NCBI GenBank assembly: GCA_002363635.1
Contig: DEWM01000096.1
Coordinates: 17,459-30,165, forward strand
Direction of reading: 5' to 3'
Origin: Caryophanales bacterium UBA3210
Lineage (GTDB): Bacteria; Bacillota_I; Bacilli_A; RFN20; CAG-449
DNA: 12,707 bases
Below, one piece after another: positions 1-8,141 of the stretch (position 1 is its first letter; each line of letters begins with the position of its first letter). The notes under the pieces were generated by a model. That model searched no databases. It saw nothing but the letters and a program-made list of their open reading frames with translations, and was not told the DNA's origin. The translations under genes and the position numbers were made by a program.

Positions 1-1733
1 ATAAAGACATAATCATATTCTAACCCTTTTGCAGTATGTACTGTCATAAGGGATACAAAGTCACCTGAGTTAACTTCATCTTGAGAAGATTGAAGTATCG
101 CGTTATTAACGAAATCTGAGAATTCTAGAGATGAATCTTCATTCATTGCAGTTTGTAAATCGTAGAATAAAGCATCTACGTTAGCTTTTCTATCATCGTA
201 TTTACTTTCATCATCTTCTTTTAAATAAGCATAATATCCTAAATCTAAAGTTAAGAAATCTTTAAGATGTTGTACTAAATCTTTATCGTGATTTTCAATT
301 TCGTTTCTAATTCTTCTTATCCCCTGAACCATTGTTGCCATAGAGGCTTTTTGTTTAGGAGTTAAAGGTGAATCATTTAAGTTTTCTGAAATATAAGAAT
401 ATTTAGTTTGTCCTAAAGAAACAGCAGCATCAGTAATCTTTTCTAAAGTACCTGGGCCAATACCTCTTTTTGGAACATTAATAATTCTTTCAAATGCAGT
501 ATCATCAAAATCATTAACTACTAATCTAAAGTAAGCGATGATATCTTTAATTTCTTTTCTTTGGAAGAATTTCATACCTCCATAGATTTTATATGGAATG
601 CGGTAATTAAGTAAGACAGATTCAAGTGTACGTGATAAATAGTTTGCACGATACAAGACAGCAATATCTTTGTACTTAACTCCTTTATTCTTATGTAAAT
701 CCATAATAGTATTTACTAAACTAACTGCTTCTTCTTGAGTAGTTCTAGCGTTCATAAAGGTAATCGCTTCACCATCTCCATTAACTGGGATTAAATCTTT
801 CTTTAATCTTTCATTATTATGAACAATCAATTTATTTGCAGCATCAAGAATCTTTTTGGTAGAACGATAATTCTTGTTTAAATAGATAGTTTGAAGTTCT
901 GCGTTCTCGTTAATCTCTCTTAAACTCTTTTCAAGTTCAAGAATAATTCTGTTATTTGCACCTCTCCAAGTATAAATAGTTTGATCAGGATCTCCTACTA
1001 CATATAAAGTTGTCTCTTTATCCATAAGTAAGCGAATTAAATTAAACTGAACATCGTTAATATCTTGGAATTCATCTACTAAGATATGTTTAATGTATTG
1101 AGTATATTTATTTCTTACTTGAGGATAAGTATCAAGAATTTCAATTGTCTTTAATAACAAGTCATCAAAGTCTAATGATTTTCTTGCATATAATATTTCT
1201 TCATATTCTTTAAAGATTTGAACGAAAGTTTTAATTTCTTGATTAGGCCATTGTCTATCTTTTAAATCTTTGTATTGTAAGCCTTCAGTTTTCTTAGAAG
1301 AAATCCAAGCAAGTACTTGTTTAATCTTAGGGTCAGATTTTGATTGTCCCCTACTTGCAAATACTTCTTTCATAATCTGTAATTGATCTTCATCATCAAG
1401 AATTGTGAAGTTCTTAGGATAATTAATTCTTTCTGCTTCAAAGCGAAGGAATCTTGCACACCATGAGTGAATAGTTCCTAAGAAGATATTTTTTGTTTTA
1501 TCTGGGTCAATTTGTTTATTGACACGTTCCTTAATTTCATTTGCAGCTTTGTTTGTAAAAGTAACTGCCATAATTTGGAATGAAGGAATATGTAAATTTT
1601 CAATTAGATGAGTGATTCTATATGTTAAAACACGTGTTTTTCCAGAGCCTGCGCCTGCGACAATACGTACGTACTGAGATGATGTAGTTACACCTGCTAA
1701 TTGATCTTCGTTTAATAAGTTGCTAAAATCCAT
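1..1733 (-). CDS. pcrA: PcrA/UvrD-type superfamily 1 DNA helicase, C-terminus cut by window edge
   Basis: ATP-dependent 3'-5' DNA helicase of the UvrD/Rep/PcrA family, which acts in the cytoplasm in nucleotide excision repair, replication restart and removal of RecA filaments (family knowledge). The visible 577 codons contain the SF1A motifs in order: Walker A GAGSGKT at residues 27-33, Walker B DEFQD at 220-224, motif III GDPDQ at 247-251 followed by TWRGA, the LNKNYRST motif, and TVHTAKGLEYDYVF at 564-577 just before the cut. PcrA is usually about 700-750 residues, so roughly the last 150 residues lie outside the window. The ATG at 1733 is chosen because the Walker A motif then falls at the usual distance from the N-terminus. 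The ribosome binding site is weak (GGAAA about 9-10 nt upstream). The frame is intact. PcrA is preferred over RecB/AddA because of the motif set and size, although UvrD-like paralogues cannot be excluded. Confidence 0.93.
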   Translation of the reverse strand, partial: MDFSNLLNEDQLAGVTTSSQYVRIVAGAGSGKTRVLTYRITHLIENLHIPSFQIMAVTFTNKAANEIKERVNKQIDPDKTKNIFLGTIHSWCARFLRFEAERINYPKNFTILDDEDQLQIMKEVFASRGQSKSDPKIKQVLAWISSKKTEGLQYKDLKDRQWPNQEIKTFVQIFKEYEEILYARKSLDFDDLLLKTIEILDTYPQVRNKYTQYIKHILVDEFQDINDVQFNLIRLLMDKETTLYVVGDPDQTIYTWRGANNRIILELEKSLREINENAELQTIYLNKNYRSTKKILDAANKLIVHNNERLKKDLIPVNGDGEAITFMNARTTQEEAVSLVNTIMDLHKNKGVKYKDIAVLYRANYLSRTLESVLLNYRIPYKIYGGMKFFQRKEIKDIIAYFRLVVNDFDDTAFERIINVPKRGIGPGTLEKITDAAVSLGQTKYSYISENLNDSPLTPKQKASMATMVQGIRRIRNEIENHDKDLVQHLKDFLTLDLGYYAYLKEDDESKYDDRKANVDALFYDLQTAMNEDSSLEFSDFVNNAILQSSQDEVNSGDFVSLMTVHTAKGLEYDYVF

Positions 1734-1757
1734 TTTTTTCTATTTCCAATCGTAAAG

Positions 1758-1786
1758 ATTATATCATAGAGAAAAAAGTCTATAAA
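1758..1786 (-). promoter_or_regulatory. Putative promoter of the pcrA-like gene
   Basis: Read on the minus strand there is a perfect -10 TATAAT (1763-1758) preceded by TGA, which forms an extended -10. A weak -35, TTTATA, lies 17 nt upstream (1786-1781). The predicted transcript start is near 1751, giving a leader of about 18 nt. The upstream gene's hairpin arm overlaps the -35. Assigned from sequence only. Confidence 0.5.
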
Positions 1787-1806
1787 GAAAATATATAATT
1801 TTCTTT
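1784..1806 (-). terminator. Weak AT-rich hairpin after the thioredoxin-like lipoprotein gene
   Basis: Nine-base perfect arms, AAAGAAAAT and ATTTTCTTT on the minus strand (1798-1806 and 1784-1792), enclose a 5-nt loop just after the stop at 1809. A run of six T follows, but only after an intervening TATAGAC. With two G:C pairs at most, the stem is weak and may be only a partial terminator. It overlaps the promoter of the next gene. Confidence 0.3.
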
Positions 1807-1808
1807 GA

Positions 1809-2189
1809 TTACGCCCAAGAAACTTCCCTTATCTTTTCAAAACCAATAATTTCGTTTACTACAATTTTATTTTCAATCTGTAATAAAGTAGGTGTTTGAT
1901 TAATTTTTATATCAAATGACGAATTTACTCCAATATTTGTATAAAAAGTGCTAGTTTTATTATCTTTGTAATTACTCATTTCTACTAAATAAAAAGGATC
2001 ATTAATTTTAATAAGTTTTAAGTATTTAAGAGTATCGATACAGATAGGACAAGTTTCCATATAAAATAACACATAATATCTTTCATCTTTTTGATTAAAT
2101 ACGTCTTCTAATTTTATTTCTTGTAAATTATTTTTTTGACCACAAGATAATAAATTTAAACAAAATAAAATTATAATTATTAATCTCAT
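1809..2189 (-). CDS. Small thioredoxin-fold lipoprotein with a CPIC motif
   Basis: A predicted exported, membrane-anchored thiol-disulfide protein of 126 residues. Residues 1-16 form a lipoprotein signal: a hydrophobic run ending in the lipobox LLSC, with Cys16 as the lipidation site. The mature part has the pattern YYVLFYMETCPIC, i.e. strand, then C47-P-I-C50 at a helix start. This is followed by a loop and TPT at 99-101, where thioredoxins carry the cis-proline. That supports a thioredoxin fold with redox capacity, but the substrate is unknown. The ATG at 2189 is preferred over the in-frame ATG at 2201, because the bases from 2201 read ATGGAGGAGATT and supply the ribosome binding site GGAGG five nt before 2189; the lipoprotein signal also fits this start. 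It is divergent from the membrane-protein operon at 2268. It could maintain thiols or disulfides of other exported proteins, which is inference. Confidence 0.75.
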   Translation of the reverse strand: MRLIIIILFCLNLLSCGQKNNLQEIKLEDVFNQKDERYYVLFYMETCPICIDTLKYLKLIKINDPFYLVEMSNYKDNKTSTFYTNIGVNSSFDIKINQTPTLLQIENKIVVNEIIGFEKIREVSWA

Positions 2190-2241
2190 AATCTCCTCCA
2201 TCTAATATATACGTATAAATATAGTAATTTCCCAAAAAAAT

Positions 2242-2250
2242 TGGTAAAAT
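2242..2250 (+). promoter_or_regulatory. Putative extended -10 element of the membrane-protein operon
   Basis: TGG followed by TAAAAT matches an extended -10 (TGnTATAAT) at five of six core positions. No good -35 is visible at the usual spacing. Transcription would begin near 2257, leaving a very short leader that still contains the ribosome binding site GAGGAAAG before the ATG at 2268. The 2202-2267 gap must also hold the divergent promoter of the lipoprotein gene; several TATA-like hexamers are present there and none stands out. Confidence 0.35.
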
Positions 2251-2267
2251 CGTTATAACGAGGAAAG

Positions 2268-3185
2268 ATGAAAGACATTAAATATGAAGGCGTTAAAGCT
2301 TTAACTTTTACATCAATTATGAGTGCAATTTCTCTAGTCTTTGTGCTGATAACTTATTTTGTTTCAGGAACTGGACTTTTTTTAATTCTTGTCTTGCCAC
2401 TAATAGCAGCCTTAGTTGCGTTAAAAGTTAATCTAAAATATTCATTAATTTATATCTTCGCGACTTTTGCAATGTCATTTATAGATTTTCAAAATGCTTT
2501 ATTTGTTATATTGCCTTCATTAATAAGTGGAATTCTCTTTGGATATTTAATTAGGACTGAAGTTCAAGGTTATTACATAATCTTCTTAATATCTGTATTA
2601 AATATTGGTTTGCAGATAGGCGCAACTTATCTAGTTAAAGGCATATATCAAATAGATTTAATTAATGTATATTCAAATGTTTTTCATATTAAATATGAAG
2701 TATTTAGTTCAATCTATTATTTATTCTTATTTGTTCTCTCTTTAATTCAAACAGTTATTACTTATATCATTATGACTAATGAAATTAAAAAAATTGGTTT
2801 TGTTTTCAACGAAAAAAAGAACCATTATATATGGATTTTATTAACCACATTAATCTTCTCATTATTAAGTGTAATCTTAATTAATTTTGCCCCTTCATTA
2901 TCATATGTATTTATTGGATTTAGTCTATATTTTGGAGTAGTTCTTGGTTATTACCATTTTTCTTATTATCAAAAGAAATTAGTATTAATCATCCAAGATG
3001 TTTTATATGCTCTTAGTTTACTATTTATGTTTGTATTAATGTTTACTTTTCCAAGTAACTACAAGCCTTTAGTTTTATTACTCCCAGTACTAGGAGAATT
3101 TATTATGTCTATTATAGTTATTATCTATTCAAAGATAATAAAAAAAGAAAAATTAAATAACACTGTATTTGAAAATAAGAATTAA
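2268..3185 (+). CDS. Polytopic membrane protein, DUF2232/YybS-like
   Basis: A 305-residue protein that is nearly all membrane. About ten hydrophobic segments can be drawn (roughly 11-31, 35-53, 58-75, 77-96, 101-123, 147-169, 186-207, 212-232, 237-260 and 267-290), ending in a lysine-rich cytoplasmic tail. Length, the N-terminal pattern (short charged start, helix, LPLIAALVALKVNLKYSL) and the following LPSLISGILFGYLIR stretch resemble the DUF2232 family (Bacillus subtilis YybS, about 310 residues), itself related in shape to transporter S components. This is recognition by pattern and no specific substrate can be named. In Bacilli yybS usually sits near gdpP and rplI, which are absent here, so the context does not confirm it. 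First gene of a three-gene plus-strand run; ribosome binding site GAGGAAAG. An unrelated multi-helix transporter component is the main alternative. Confidence 0.55.
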   Translation: MKDIKYEGVKALTFTSIMSAISLVFVLITYFVSGTGLFLILVLPLIAALVALKVNLKYSLIYIFATFAMSFIDFQNALFVILPSLISGILFGYLIRTEVQGYYIIFLISVLNIGLQIGATYLVKGIYQIDLINVYSNVFHIKYEVFSSIYYLFLFVLSLIQTVITYIIMTNEIKKIGFVFNEKKNHYIWILLTTLIFSLLSVILINFAPSLSYVFIGFSLYFGVVLGYYHFSYYQKKLVLIIQDVLYALSLLFMFVLMFTFPSNYKPLVLLLPVLGEFIMSIIVIIYSKIIKKEKLNNTVFENKN

Positions 3186-3223
3186 AAATATATAATTAAC
3201 TTAAATAAGAAAGGGAAAATATC

Positions 3224-3646
3224 ATGTTTGATTTTTTAAAAACATTTTTTCAAGGATTAATATATTTATTACTTAGTCCAGTTATTCTAGCATTTTTAGC
3301 CATCTACATGGTCTATTCTTTTTTCGTATTCTTATTTATGTTTATTAAGCGTGTCATCATGTTCTTCAAAGGCGAGAATATGAAAGAAGGAATGAAGATT
3401 GATAAAGTTTCACAATTGCATCTAGATAATCAAGATGCAGAAAAAGAAGCTCTTCAAGCAGTAAATCCTACACCTATGATTAACGTTCAATCAACAAGTG
3501 CTCCTCAACCAATCATCATTCAAACAGATGAACAAGGTAGACTAAAAAATATTAAAGTATTAAATACAAATCCTGTTGATGCTCAACCATCTATTGAAAA
3601 CCAAGTATTTCAACAGTTAGAAGCAAAGGAGAAAGACAATGATTAA
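3224..3646 (+). CDS. Small membrane protein with a long polar C-terminal tail, unrecognised
   Basis: Not recognised. The 140 residues divide into a hydrophobic N-terminal part (about 8-45, long enough for a two-helix hairpin or one long helix) and a hydrophilic tail. The basic stretch KRVIMFFKGENMKEGMK after the hydrophobic part predicts that the tail is cytoplasmic. The tail (about 60-140) is rich in Gln, Asn and Pro, has no cysteine, and ends in an acidic-basic run (EAKEKDND); it looks flexible rather than enzymatic. It starts 38 nt after the preceding gene, with AAGGGA as ribosome binding site. Its last 8 nt overlap the next gene, suggesting translational coupling and possibly a joint complex with that membrane protein (inference). 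Confidence 0.72.
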   Translation: MFDFLKTFFQGLIYLLLSPVILAFLAIYMVYSFFVFLFMFIKRVIMFFKGENMKEGMKIDKVSQLHLDNQDAEKEALQAVNPTPMINVQSTSAPQPIIIQTDEQGRLKNIKVLNTNPVDAQPSIENQVFQQLEAKEKDND

Positions 3647-4334
3647 TCTCTTAGTCAAATTATCTGAATCCGATAAAAGAGTATTAATTGCTCTATTACT
3701 CGTACTCATTATCGTATTAATTTTATTCGGTTACTTAGTTAAATTAATTAAATTCATCTTAGCAAAGCAAGCAGCATTCGTTGATACATCAATGTATGAC
3801 ATTGTCGATGCAAATATGGTTTCTACTCCAAAAGAATTTAGAAAAGTCTCTTTTGAAAAGAATAGAAGAAAGTTCTATTTTGAAGCAATATTTCCATTCA
3901 CTGTAATGGCACTTGTTAACATAACTATCGTAATCTTATTACTTTTCCCTATTAATTTTAATTACCAAGTGATGGGAAATTATTTCTATGATTTACGTTT
4001 ATCATTAAATTGGGATAATTGCTTCGTAATTTTACTCGACTGGATTCCTGCTTTAGAGCATTGGCCAGCAGTTACTCATTCTCCAGTATTCTATTTTACT
4101 GAATGGCAAGCTTGGGTATCTTACATCTATTTAATTGCAATGATTTATGGAATTACTCATTTCACTATTTGTGTATGTGCATTTGCTTCCCGTAACTATC
4201 GAACAATTATGGCCGCTCATGATGTCTTTGATAAAGATTTAAAGAAATTAGCAGATGCTAAAAACTTAAATAATGTTCATACTAAAAAACCAACTGAAGA
4301 GATGAAAGAAGCAGTTGAAGACGAAGTTAAATAA
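3639..4334 (+). CDS. Three-helix membrane protein, unrecognised
   Basis: Not recognised. The 231-residue protein has three predicted membrane helices (about 15-39, 83-105 and 157-182). The loop between helices 1 and 2 is strongly basic (KEFRKVSFEKNRRKF), so by the positive-inside rule it is cytoplasmic and the N-terminus faces out. The 106-156 loop is then extracytoplasmic and unusually aromatic: it has five tryptophans (W125, W135, W142, W156 and W159 at the edge) and the stretch LLDWIPALEHWPAV, which could lie flat on or re-enter the membrane. The C-tail (about 183-231) is charged and cytoplasmic. The ATG overlaps the previous stop by 8 nt and is preceded by AAAGGAG, so the two are co-translated. 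A strong hairpin terminator follows at once. Partners of a small membrane complex is the simplest reading, but no function can be given. Confidence 0.75.
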   Translation: MINLLVKLSESDKRVLIALLLVLIIVLILFGYLVKLIKFILAKQAAFVDTSMYDIVDANMVSTPKEFRKVSFEKNRRKFYFEAIFPFTVMALVNITIVILLLFPINFNYQVMGNYFYDLRLSLNWDNCFVILLDWIPALEHWPAVTHSPVFYFTEWQAWVSYIYLIAMIYGITHFTICVCAFASRNYRTIMAAHDVFDKDLKKLADAKNLNNVHTKKPTEEMKEAVEDEVK

Positions 4335-4336
4335 CT

Positions 4337-4369
4337 AAAAATGCATTGGAATCAACCAATGCATTTTTT
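4337..4369. terminator. Bidirectional rho-independent terminator between convergent genes
   Basis: Perfect inverted repeat ATGCATTGG (4341-4349) / CCAATGCAT (4356-4364) with a six-base loop AATCAA. It is preceded by four A and followed by six T, so the stem can be extended by A:T pairs. It ends the plus-strand membrane operon and, read from the other side, has a T-run to serve the galE operon whose stop is about 50 nt away. Confidence 0.85.
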
Positions 4370-4418
4370 CATAATAATTTAATATAATAAATTTGAAAAT
4401 TATATTTTCTTTTCTAAA

Positions 4419-5444
4419 TTATTTTCTATATCCGTTAGGATTCTTCTTTTGCCAGTTCCATGAATCACGGCACATATCTTCTAAAGTCTTTTCTGTCTTC
4501 CATCCTAAGACTTTTAAAGCTTTATCTGAATTAGCATAAGATTCTGCAAGATCACCTGCTCTACGTGGACCATAGACATAATTTAATTTTAAGTTATTAA
4601 CTCTTTCAAATGTAGTAACAATTTCAGTAACTGAATATGGTGTTCCAGTTCCTAAGTTAAAGATTTCTACACCTTTCATACCAAAGATATAATCACAAGC
4701 TTTAACGTGTCCTTTTGCAAGGTCTACTACGTGGATGTAGTCTCTTCTACATGTTCCATCAGGTGTAGGATAATCATTACCAAAGATTGTTAATTTTTCT
4801 CTCTTACCTACTGCAACTTGAGATATATATGGCATTAAATTATTTGGAATACCCTGTGGGTCTTCACCAATTAAACCAGATTCATGTGCACCGATTGGGT
4901 TGAAGTAACGAAGTAAGACAACTGCTAAATCCTTATTTGCGAATGCTGCATCTTGAAGAATTTGTTCAAGCATAAATTTTGTCCATCCATAAGGATTTGT
5001 ACATCTTCCTCTATGCATTTCTTCTGTATAAGGAACTTTATTTTCTTCTCCATATACTGTTGCAGATGATGAGAAGATAATGTTGTTTACATTAAATTTC
5101 TTCATTGTTTCGATTAAAGTTAATGTTGAATCAATGTTGTTTCTATAATATTCAATAGGTTTTTGGACTGATTCTCCAACAGCTTTTAAACCAGCGAATT
5201 GAATACATGCATCAATCTTGTGTTCTGAGAAGACTTTTTCTAATGCTTCCTTATCACAAACGTTTGCTTCATAGATACCTGCAAGTTTCTTACCAGTAAT
5301 CTTTTCTACTCTATGTAAAGATTCTTCGCAGCTATTTGAATAGTTATCAACAACTACTACTTCATAACCTGCGTTTAAAAGTTCAACTGCTGTGTGTGAA
5401 CCAATGTAGCCTGCGCCACCGAGAAGTAAAATTTTCTTTGACAT
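4419..5444 (-). CDS. galE: UDP-glucose 4-epimerase
   Basis: Interconverts UDP-glucose and UDP-galactose in the Leloir pathway, supplying UDP-galactose for surface glycans or channelling galactose into metabolism; cytosolic and NAD-dependent. The 341-residue length is typical of GalE. It carries the extended short-chain dehydrogenase signature: NAD-binding GGAGYIGSHT at 9-18, acidic VVDNYSNS at the end of strand 2, the catalytic serine region SSSATVYG at 125-132, and the YxxxK pair Y152/K156 in NPYGWTK. RYFNPIGAHESG and the RRAGDLAESYA stretch are also classic GalE sequence. The ATG at 5444 has AGGAG eight nt upstream. It is the last gene of the asnS operon, 14 nt after its upstream neighbour. 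All key residues are intact. Galactose relevance is supported by the GH2 hydrolase elsewhere in the window, but the two are not co-transcribed. Confidence 0.97.
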   Translation of the reverse strand: MSKKILLLGGAGYIGSHTAVELLNAGYEVVVVDNYSNSCEESLHRVEKITGKKLAGIYEANVCDKEALEKVFSEHKIDACIQFAGLKAVGESVQKPIEYYRNNIDSTLTLIETMKKFNVNNIIFSSSATVYGEENKVPYTEEMHRGRCTNPYGWTKFMLEQILQDAAFANKDLAVVLLRYFNPIGAHESGLIGEDPQGIPNNLMPYISQVAVGKREKLTIFGNDYPTPDGTCRRDYIHVVDLAKGHVKACDYIFGMKGVEIFNLGTGTPYSVTEIVTTFERVNNLKLNYVYGPRRAGDLAESYANSDKALKVLGWKTEKTLEDMCRDSWNWQKKNPNGYRK

Positions 5445-5458
5445 AATTTAATCTCCTA

Positions 5459-6574
5459 TTATTTACTAATTTCAAGTAAGTTTTTAATTGTTTCTAACGG
5501 TACTTCGTTACCAACTGTTAAGGTAAATTTTCCAACGTGGGAATCTTTAATAACATTTTCGATTTCTAGAGAAGAAGAAGCAATATCTTCACTTGTTTCT
5601 TCACTAGTAACTCCATACCCTGCATTAAAAATATAACCTCCAAGTTCTCGAATTGCATTATCGCTGTCTAAAGAATTATAAATTCCTGAAGAAGTGATAG
5701 AAGTACTTGGATTTGTTCCCTCTAAATTAACGTATTGAGAAGATGTAACTTGGTCACCTTCTACAACATTTAAACAATAAGATGAAGAAGTTAAGTATGC
5801 TTCTTTTAAAGAAGAAACATATTTAATTTTATAATGATTAGATTCTAATGTATCTAAAGTAGTATATGATGTATGGTCACCAATAACTACTAAGTCATAA
5901 TAATCTGTAGGTAAATAACTTACTCTTTCAACACTTACTAAGAAAGCTGGAGAAGAAGCTTTACCTTTTAATGTAATCTTTTTACGATATCCTTCTATAT
6001 TTGGGAAGGAATAGAGAGTTTCACTTCTTAAATTTTCACCTGTGTAATGGTAAGCAGTTCCTTTTTGATTACCATCACTGATTGAGTCATATAAGACATA
6101 ATCGCCAGCATCTAATTTAAATAAGTCAACTTGTTCATTAAGTTTATCACCTAGAGCAGCAGAGCCCTTATAAGTGTTTTCTACTTTTCTAAATGTATAT
6201 GGGTTAGATGAGATATCTGATAAGACGACTTCTGACGAATAATTAATATTAGTTGAAGTAACTCTTGACTGGGAAGTAAGTAAATACTTTCCATAAGTTG
6301 CAAAGTCGGCAATATCTACTCCCTTATTCTCTAAATGAGCTTCATATAGAGCAAGGGAATCAGATTTGTTTTTGCCTTGTAACAATAAGGTATCACTTTC
6401 TGAAGCATTAATAGAAGACTGTACAGCCTCAACAATTCCTGCGACAGCAAGATAACCAAAATAGCTTACTAAAAGAAGGTTAACAGCGACTAAAACGCCT
6501 CTAACTCTCTTCTTTTGACGAATTTTTTTCTTTGTTTCCTCTTCAAGTTGTAATTCTTCAACAGTACTTGCCAT
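5459..6574 (-). CDS. Membrane-anchored extracytoplasmic protein, unrecognised
   Basis: Not recognised. The 371 residues begin with a charged cytoplasmic segment (residues 1-25, rich in Glu then Lys/Arg: KKKIRQKKRVRG), followed by one membrane helix at about 26-49. The remaining 320 residues are predicted to lie outside the cell and are rich in Ser, Thr and Tyr with alternating beta-like patterns. A central stretch (about 145-260) includes VDLFKLDAGDYVLYDSI, TLYSFPNIEGYRKKITL and YYDLVVIGDHTSY and looks like a folded beta-rich domain. The Ser/Glu-rich part near 320-340 may be a linker. There is one cysteine and no lipobox, sortase signal or catalytic motif that I can name. Start ATG at 6574, AAGGAG five nt upstream. 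It sits 13 nt after asnS and 14 nt before galE, so all three are co-transcribed. A cell-envelope role linked to galactose-containing polymers is a guess from that position. Confidence 0.75.
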   Translation of the reverse strand: MASTVEELQLEEETKKKIRQKKRVRGVLVAVNLLLVSYFGYLAVAGIVEAVQSSINASESDTLLLQGKNKSDSLALYEAHLENKGVDIADFATYGKYLLTSQSRVTSTNINYSSEVVLSDISSNPYTFRKVENTYKGSAALGDKLNEQVDLFKLDAGDYVLYDSISDGNQKGTAYHYTGENLRSETLYSFPNIEGYRKKITLKGKASSPAFLVSVERVSYLPTDYYDLVVIGDHTSYTTLDTLESNHYKIKYVSSLKEAYLTSSSYCLNVVEGDQVTSSQYVNLEGTNPSTSITSSGIYNSLDSDNAIRELGGYIFNAGYGVTSEETSEDIASSSLEIENVIKDSHVGKFTLTVGNEVPLETIKNLLEISK

Positions 6575-6587
6575 TTTGACTCCTTAA

Positions 6588-7973
6588 CTAATATTCAATT
6601 TTGCCGTAAGTTCTTGGGAATGCTTCAACATCTCTGATGTTTTCCATACCAGATAAGTACATGACAAATCTTTCAAAGCCAATACCAAATCCAGCATGTT
6701 TGCATCCACCGTATCTTCTTAAATCAAGATACCATTGGTAATCTTCCATTGGTAAATGTGCTGCAAGCATCTTCTTTTCTAAGACATCATATCTTTCTTC
6801 ACGTTGAGATCCACCGACAAGTTCACCAACACCTGGGACTAATAAGTCTGCAGCTGCAACTGTCTTGCCATCATCGTTATCTCTCATATAGAAAGACTTA
6901 ATTTCTTTTGGATAGTTCATAATGAAGACAGGGCCTTTAACGATTTCTTCAGTGATATATCTTTCGTGTTCTGTTTGTAAATCAATACCCCATTCAACAT
7001 TGTTGTTTTCAAACTTATGACCATTCTTAATTGCGTCTTTTAAGATTTCAATAGCTTCTGTGTATTCCATTCTTCTAAATGGTGTGTTGAGAACGTGGTT
7101 TAATCTTTCCATTAAAGTAGTATCAATTCTTTCATTGAAGAACTTCATTTCTTCTGGAGCGTTTTCTAAACAGTATGAGATACAGTAAGTAACGCAATCT
7201 TCGATTAAATCCATATCATCTTCTAAATCTGCAAATGCGATTTCTGGTTCAATCATCCAGAATTCTGCTGCATGGTTTTTAGTATTTGATTTTTCTGATC
7301 TAAATGTAGGGCCAAATGTATAAACATCTCTAAATGCCATTGCAAATGATTCTACATGGATTTGTCCTGAACCTGATAAAGAAGTTGGTTTTCCGAAATA
7401 TGCATTTGGATCTTTATCATCAGTAACACATTTAAACATAGTATCTGATTCTGCCTGAACACCAGTTAAGATTGGAGTGTGTACATAGACAAATCCTTGG
7501 TTCTGGAAGAATTCATGAATTGCCATTGATAAGACTGATCTAAGTCTAAATACTGCTGAGAAAGTATTTGTTCTTGGTCTTAAATGAGCAATTTCTCTTA
7601 AATATTCAAATGTGTGTCTCTTCTTTTGTAAAGGATATGAAGGATCAACTGTACCTTCAATAACAATTTCAGTTACGTGAACTTCAAATGGTTGCTTTCC
7701 TTCTGGTGTTAAAACAAATTTACCTTTAACATCAATTGCTGAGCCAGTTAATAAATGAGCGACATCATCGTAGTTACTTAATGACTTGTCATAAACTAAC
7801 TGTAAATTTCTAAAATATGTACCATCATTTAATTCAATGAAACCAATTGAACCGTTGTCTCTATTTGTTCTAATCCAACCTTCAAGTTCTACTTCATCAA
7901 TAGAATCTAACATTTGGTTATCAGAGAAATTGAATGCTTCGTATAATTCTCTAATTGTTTTAAAATCTAACAT
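6588..7973 (-). CDS. asnS: Asparaginyl-tRNA synthetase
   Basis: Charges tRNA-Asn with asparagine using ATP in the cytoplasm; class IIb synthetase. From the ATG at 7973 the protein has 461 residues, matching the usual length of about 463. An N-terminal OB-fold anticodon-binding domain (about 27-105, [19 protein letters not shown]) precedes the catalytic domain. Motif 1 is near 160-172, motif 2 near 222-245 ([16 protein letters not shown]), and motif 3 at 428-440 (GFGIGFERF, with R435). [11 protein letters not shown] and the motif 2 wording distinguish it from AspS, which usually has different residues there. An in-frame ATG at 8000 exists, but AGGAGG at 7982-7987 lies inside that extension and fits the 7973 start. 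It leads the asnS - orphan - galE operon. Its leader is far too short for a T-box riboswitch. Confidence 0.97.
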   Translation of the reverse strand: MLDFKTIRELYEAFNFSDNQMLDSIDEVELEGWIRTNRDNGSIGFIELNDGTYFRNLQLVYDKSLSNYDDVAHLLTGSAIDVKGKFVLTPEGKQPFEVHVTEIVIEGTVDPSYPLQKKRHTFEYLREIAHLRPRTNTFSAVFRLRSVLSMAIHEFFQNQGFVYVHTPILTGVQAESDTMFKCVTDDKDPNAYFGKPTSLSGSGQIHVESFAMAFRDVYTFGPTFRSEKSNTKNHAAEFWMIEPEIAFADLEDDMDLIEDCVTYCISYCLENAPEEMKFFNERIDTTLMERLNHVLNTPFRRMEYTEAIEILKDAIKNGHKFENNNVEWGIDLQTEHERYITEEIVKGPVFIMNYPKEIKSFYMRDNDDGKTVAAADLLVPGVGELVGGSQREERYDVLEKKMLAAHLPMEDYQWYLDLRRYGGCKHAGFGIGFERFVMYLSGMENIRDVEAFPRTYGKIEY

Positions 7974-7986
7974 AATTATGCCTCCT

Positions 7987-8005
7987 GTGATAAATATCAT
8001 ATCAC
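7987..8005 (-). repeat. Inverted repeat in the asnS leader next to the ribosome binding site
   Basis: GTGATA (7987-7992) and TATCAC (8000-8005) are exact inverted copies separated by seven bases. The repeat directly abuts the AGGAGG of asnS and lies within the predicted 35-nt leader. It could be a protein-binding operator or an mRNA hairpin affecting ribosome access, but six base pairs in AT-rich DNA may also be chance. Confidence 0.35.
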
Positions 8006-8014
8006 GCCTTTTTA

Positions 8015-8043
8015 ATTATACAATTAAAACTAATGATTTTTAA
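8015..8043 (-). promoter_or_regulatory. Putative promoter of the asnS operon
   Basis: A perfect TATAAT on the minus strand (8020-8015), preceded by TTG, with a TTAAAA-like -35 17 nt upstream (8043-8038), predicts a start near 8008 and a leader of about 35 nt. The -35 is poor. The divergent gap 7974-8174 also has to hold the promoter for the secreted protein; no convincing plus-strand promoter could be singled out among the AT-rich candidates. Confidence 0.5.
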
Positions 8044-8141
8044 ATGAATAACATTAAAGTTTTATGTTTTTTCATTACATTTTACCTTTTAAAATATTCT
8101 TTAGATTAAAAATTAAATTTTTTTGGTATTTCTTTATTTTT

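Noticed and set aside
7974..8000. Nine-residue extension of AsnS from the ATG at 8000
   Set aside because: The ribosome site AGGAGG lies inside it and the family normally begins near the 7973 start.
7837..8043. Open frame of 68 codons on the plus strand
   Set aside because: It runs antisense through the start of asnS, has no ribosome site or recognisable protein pattern, and is explained by the asnS reading frame.
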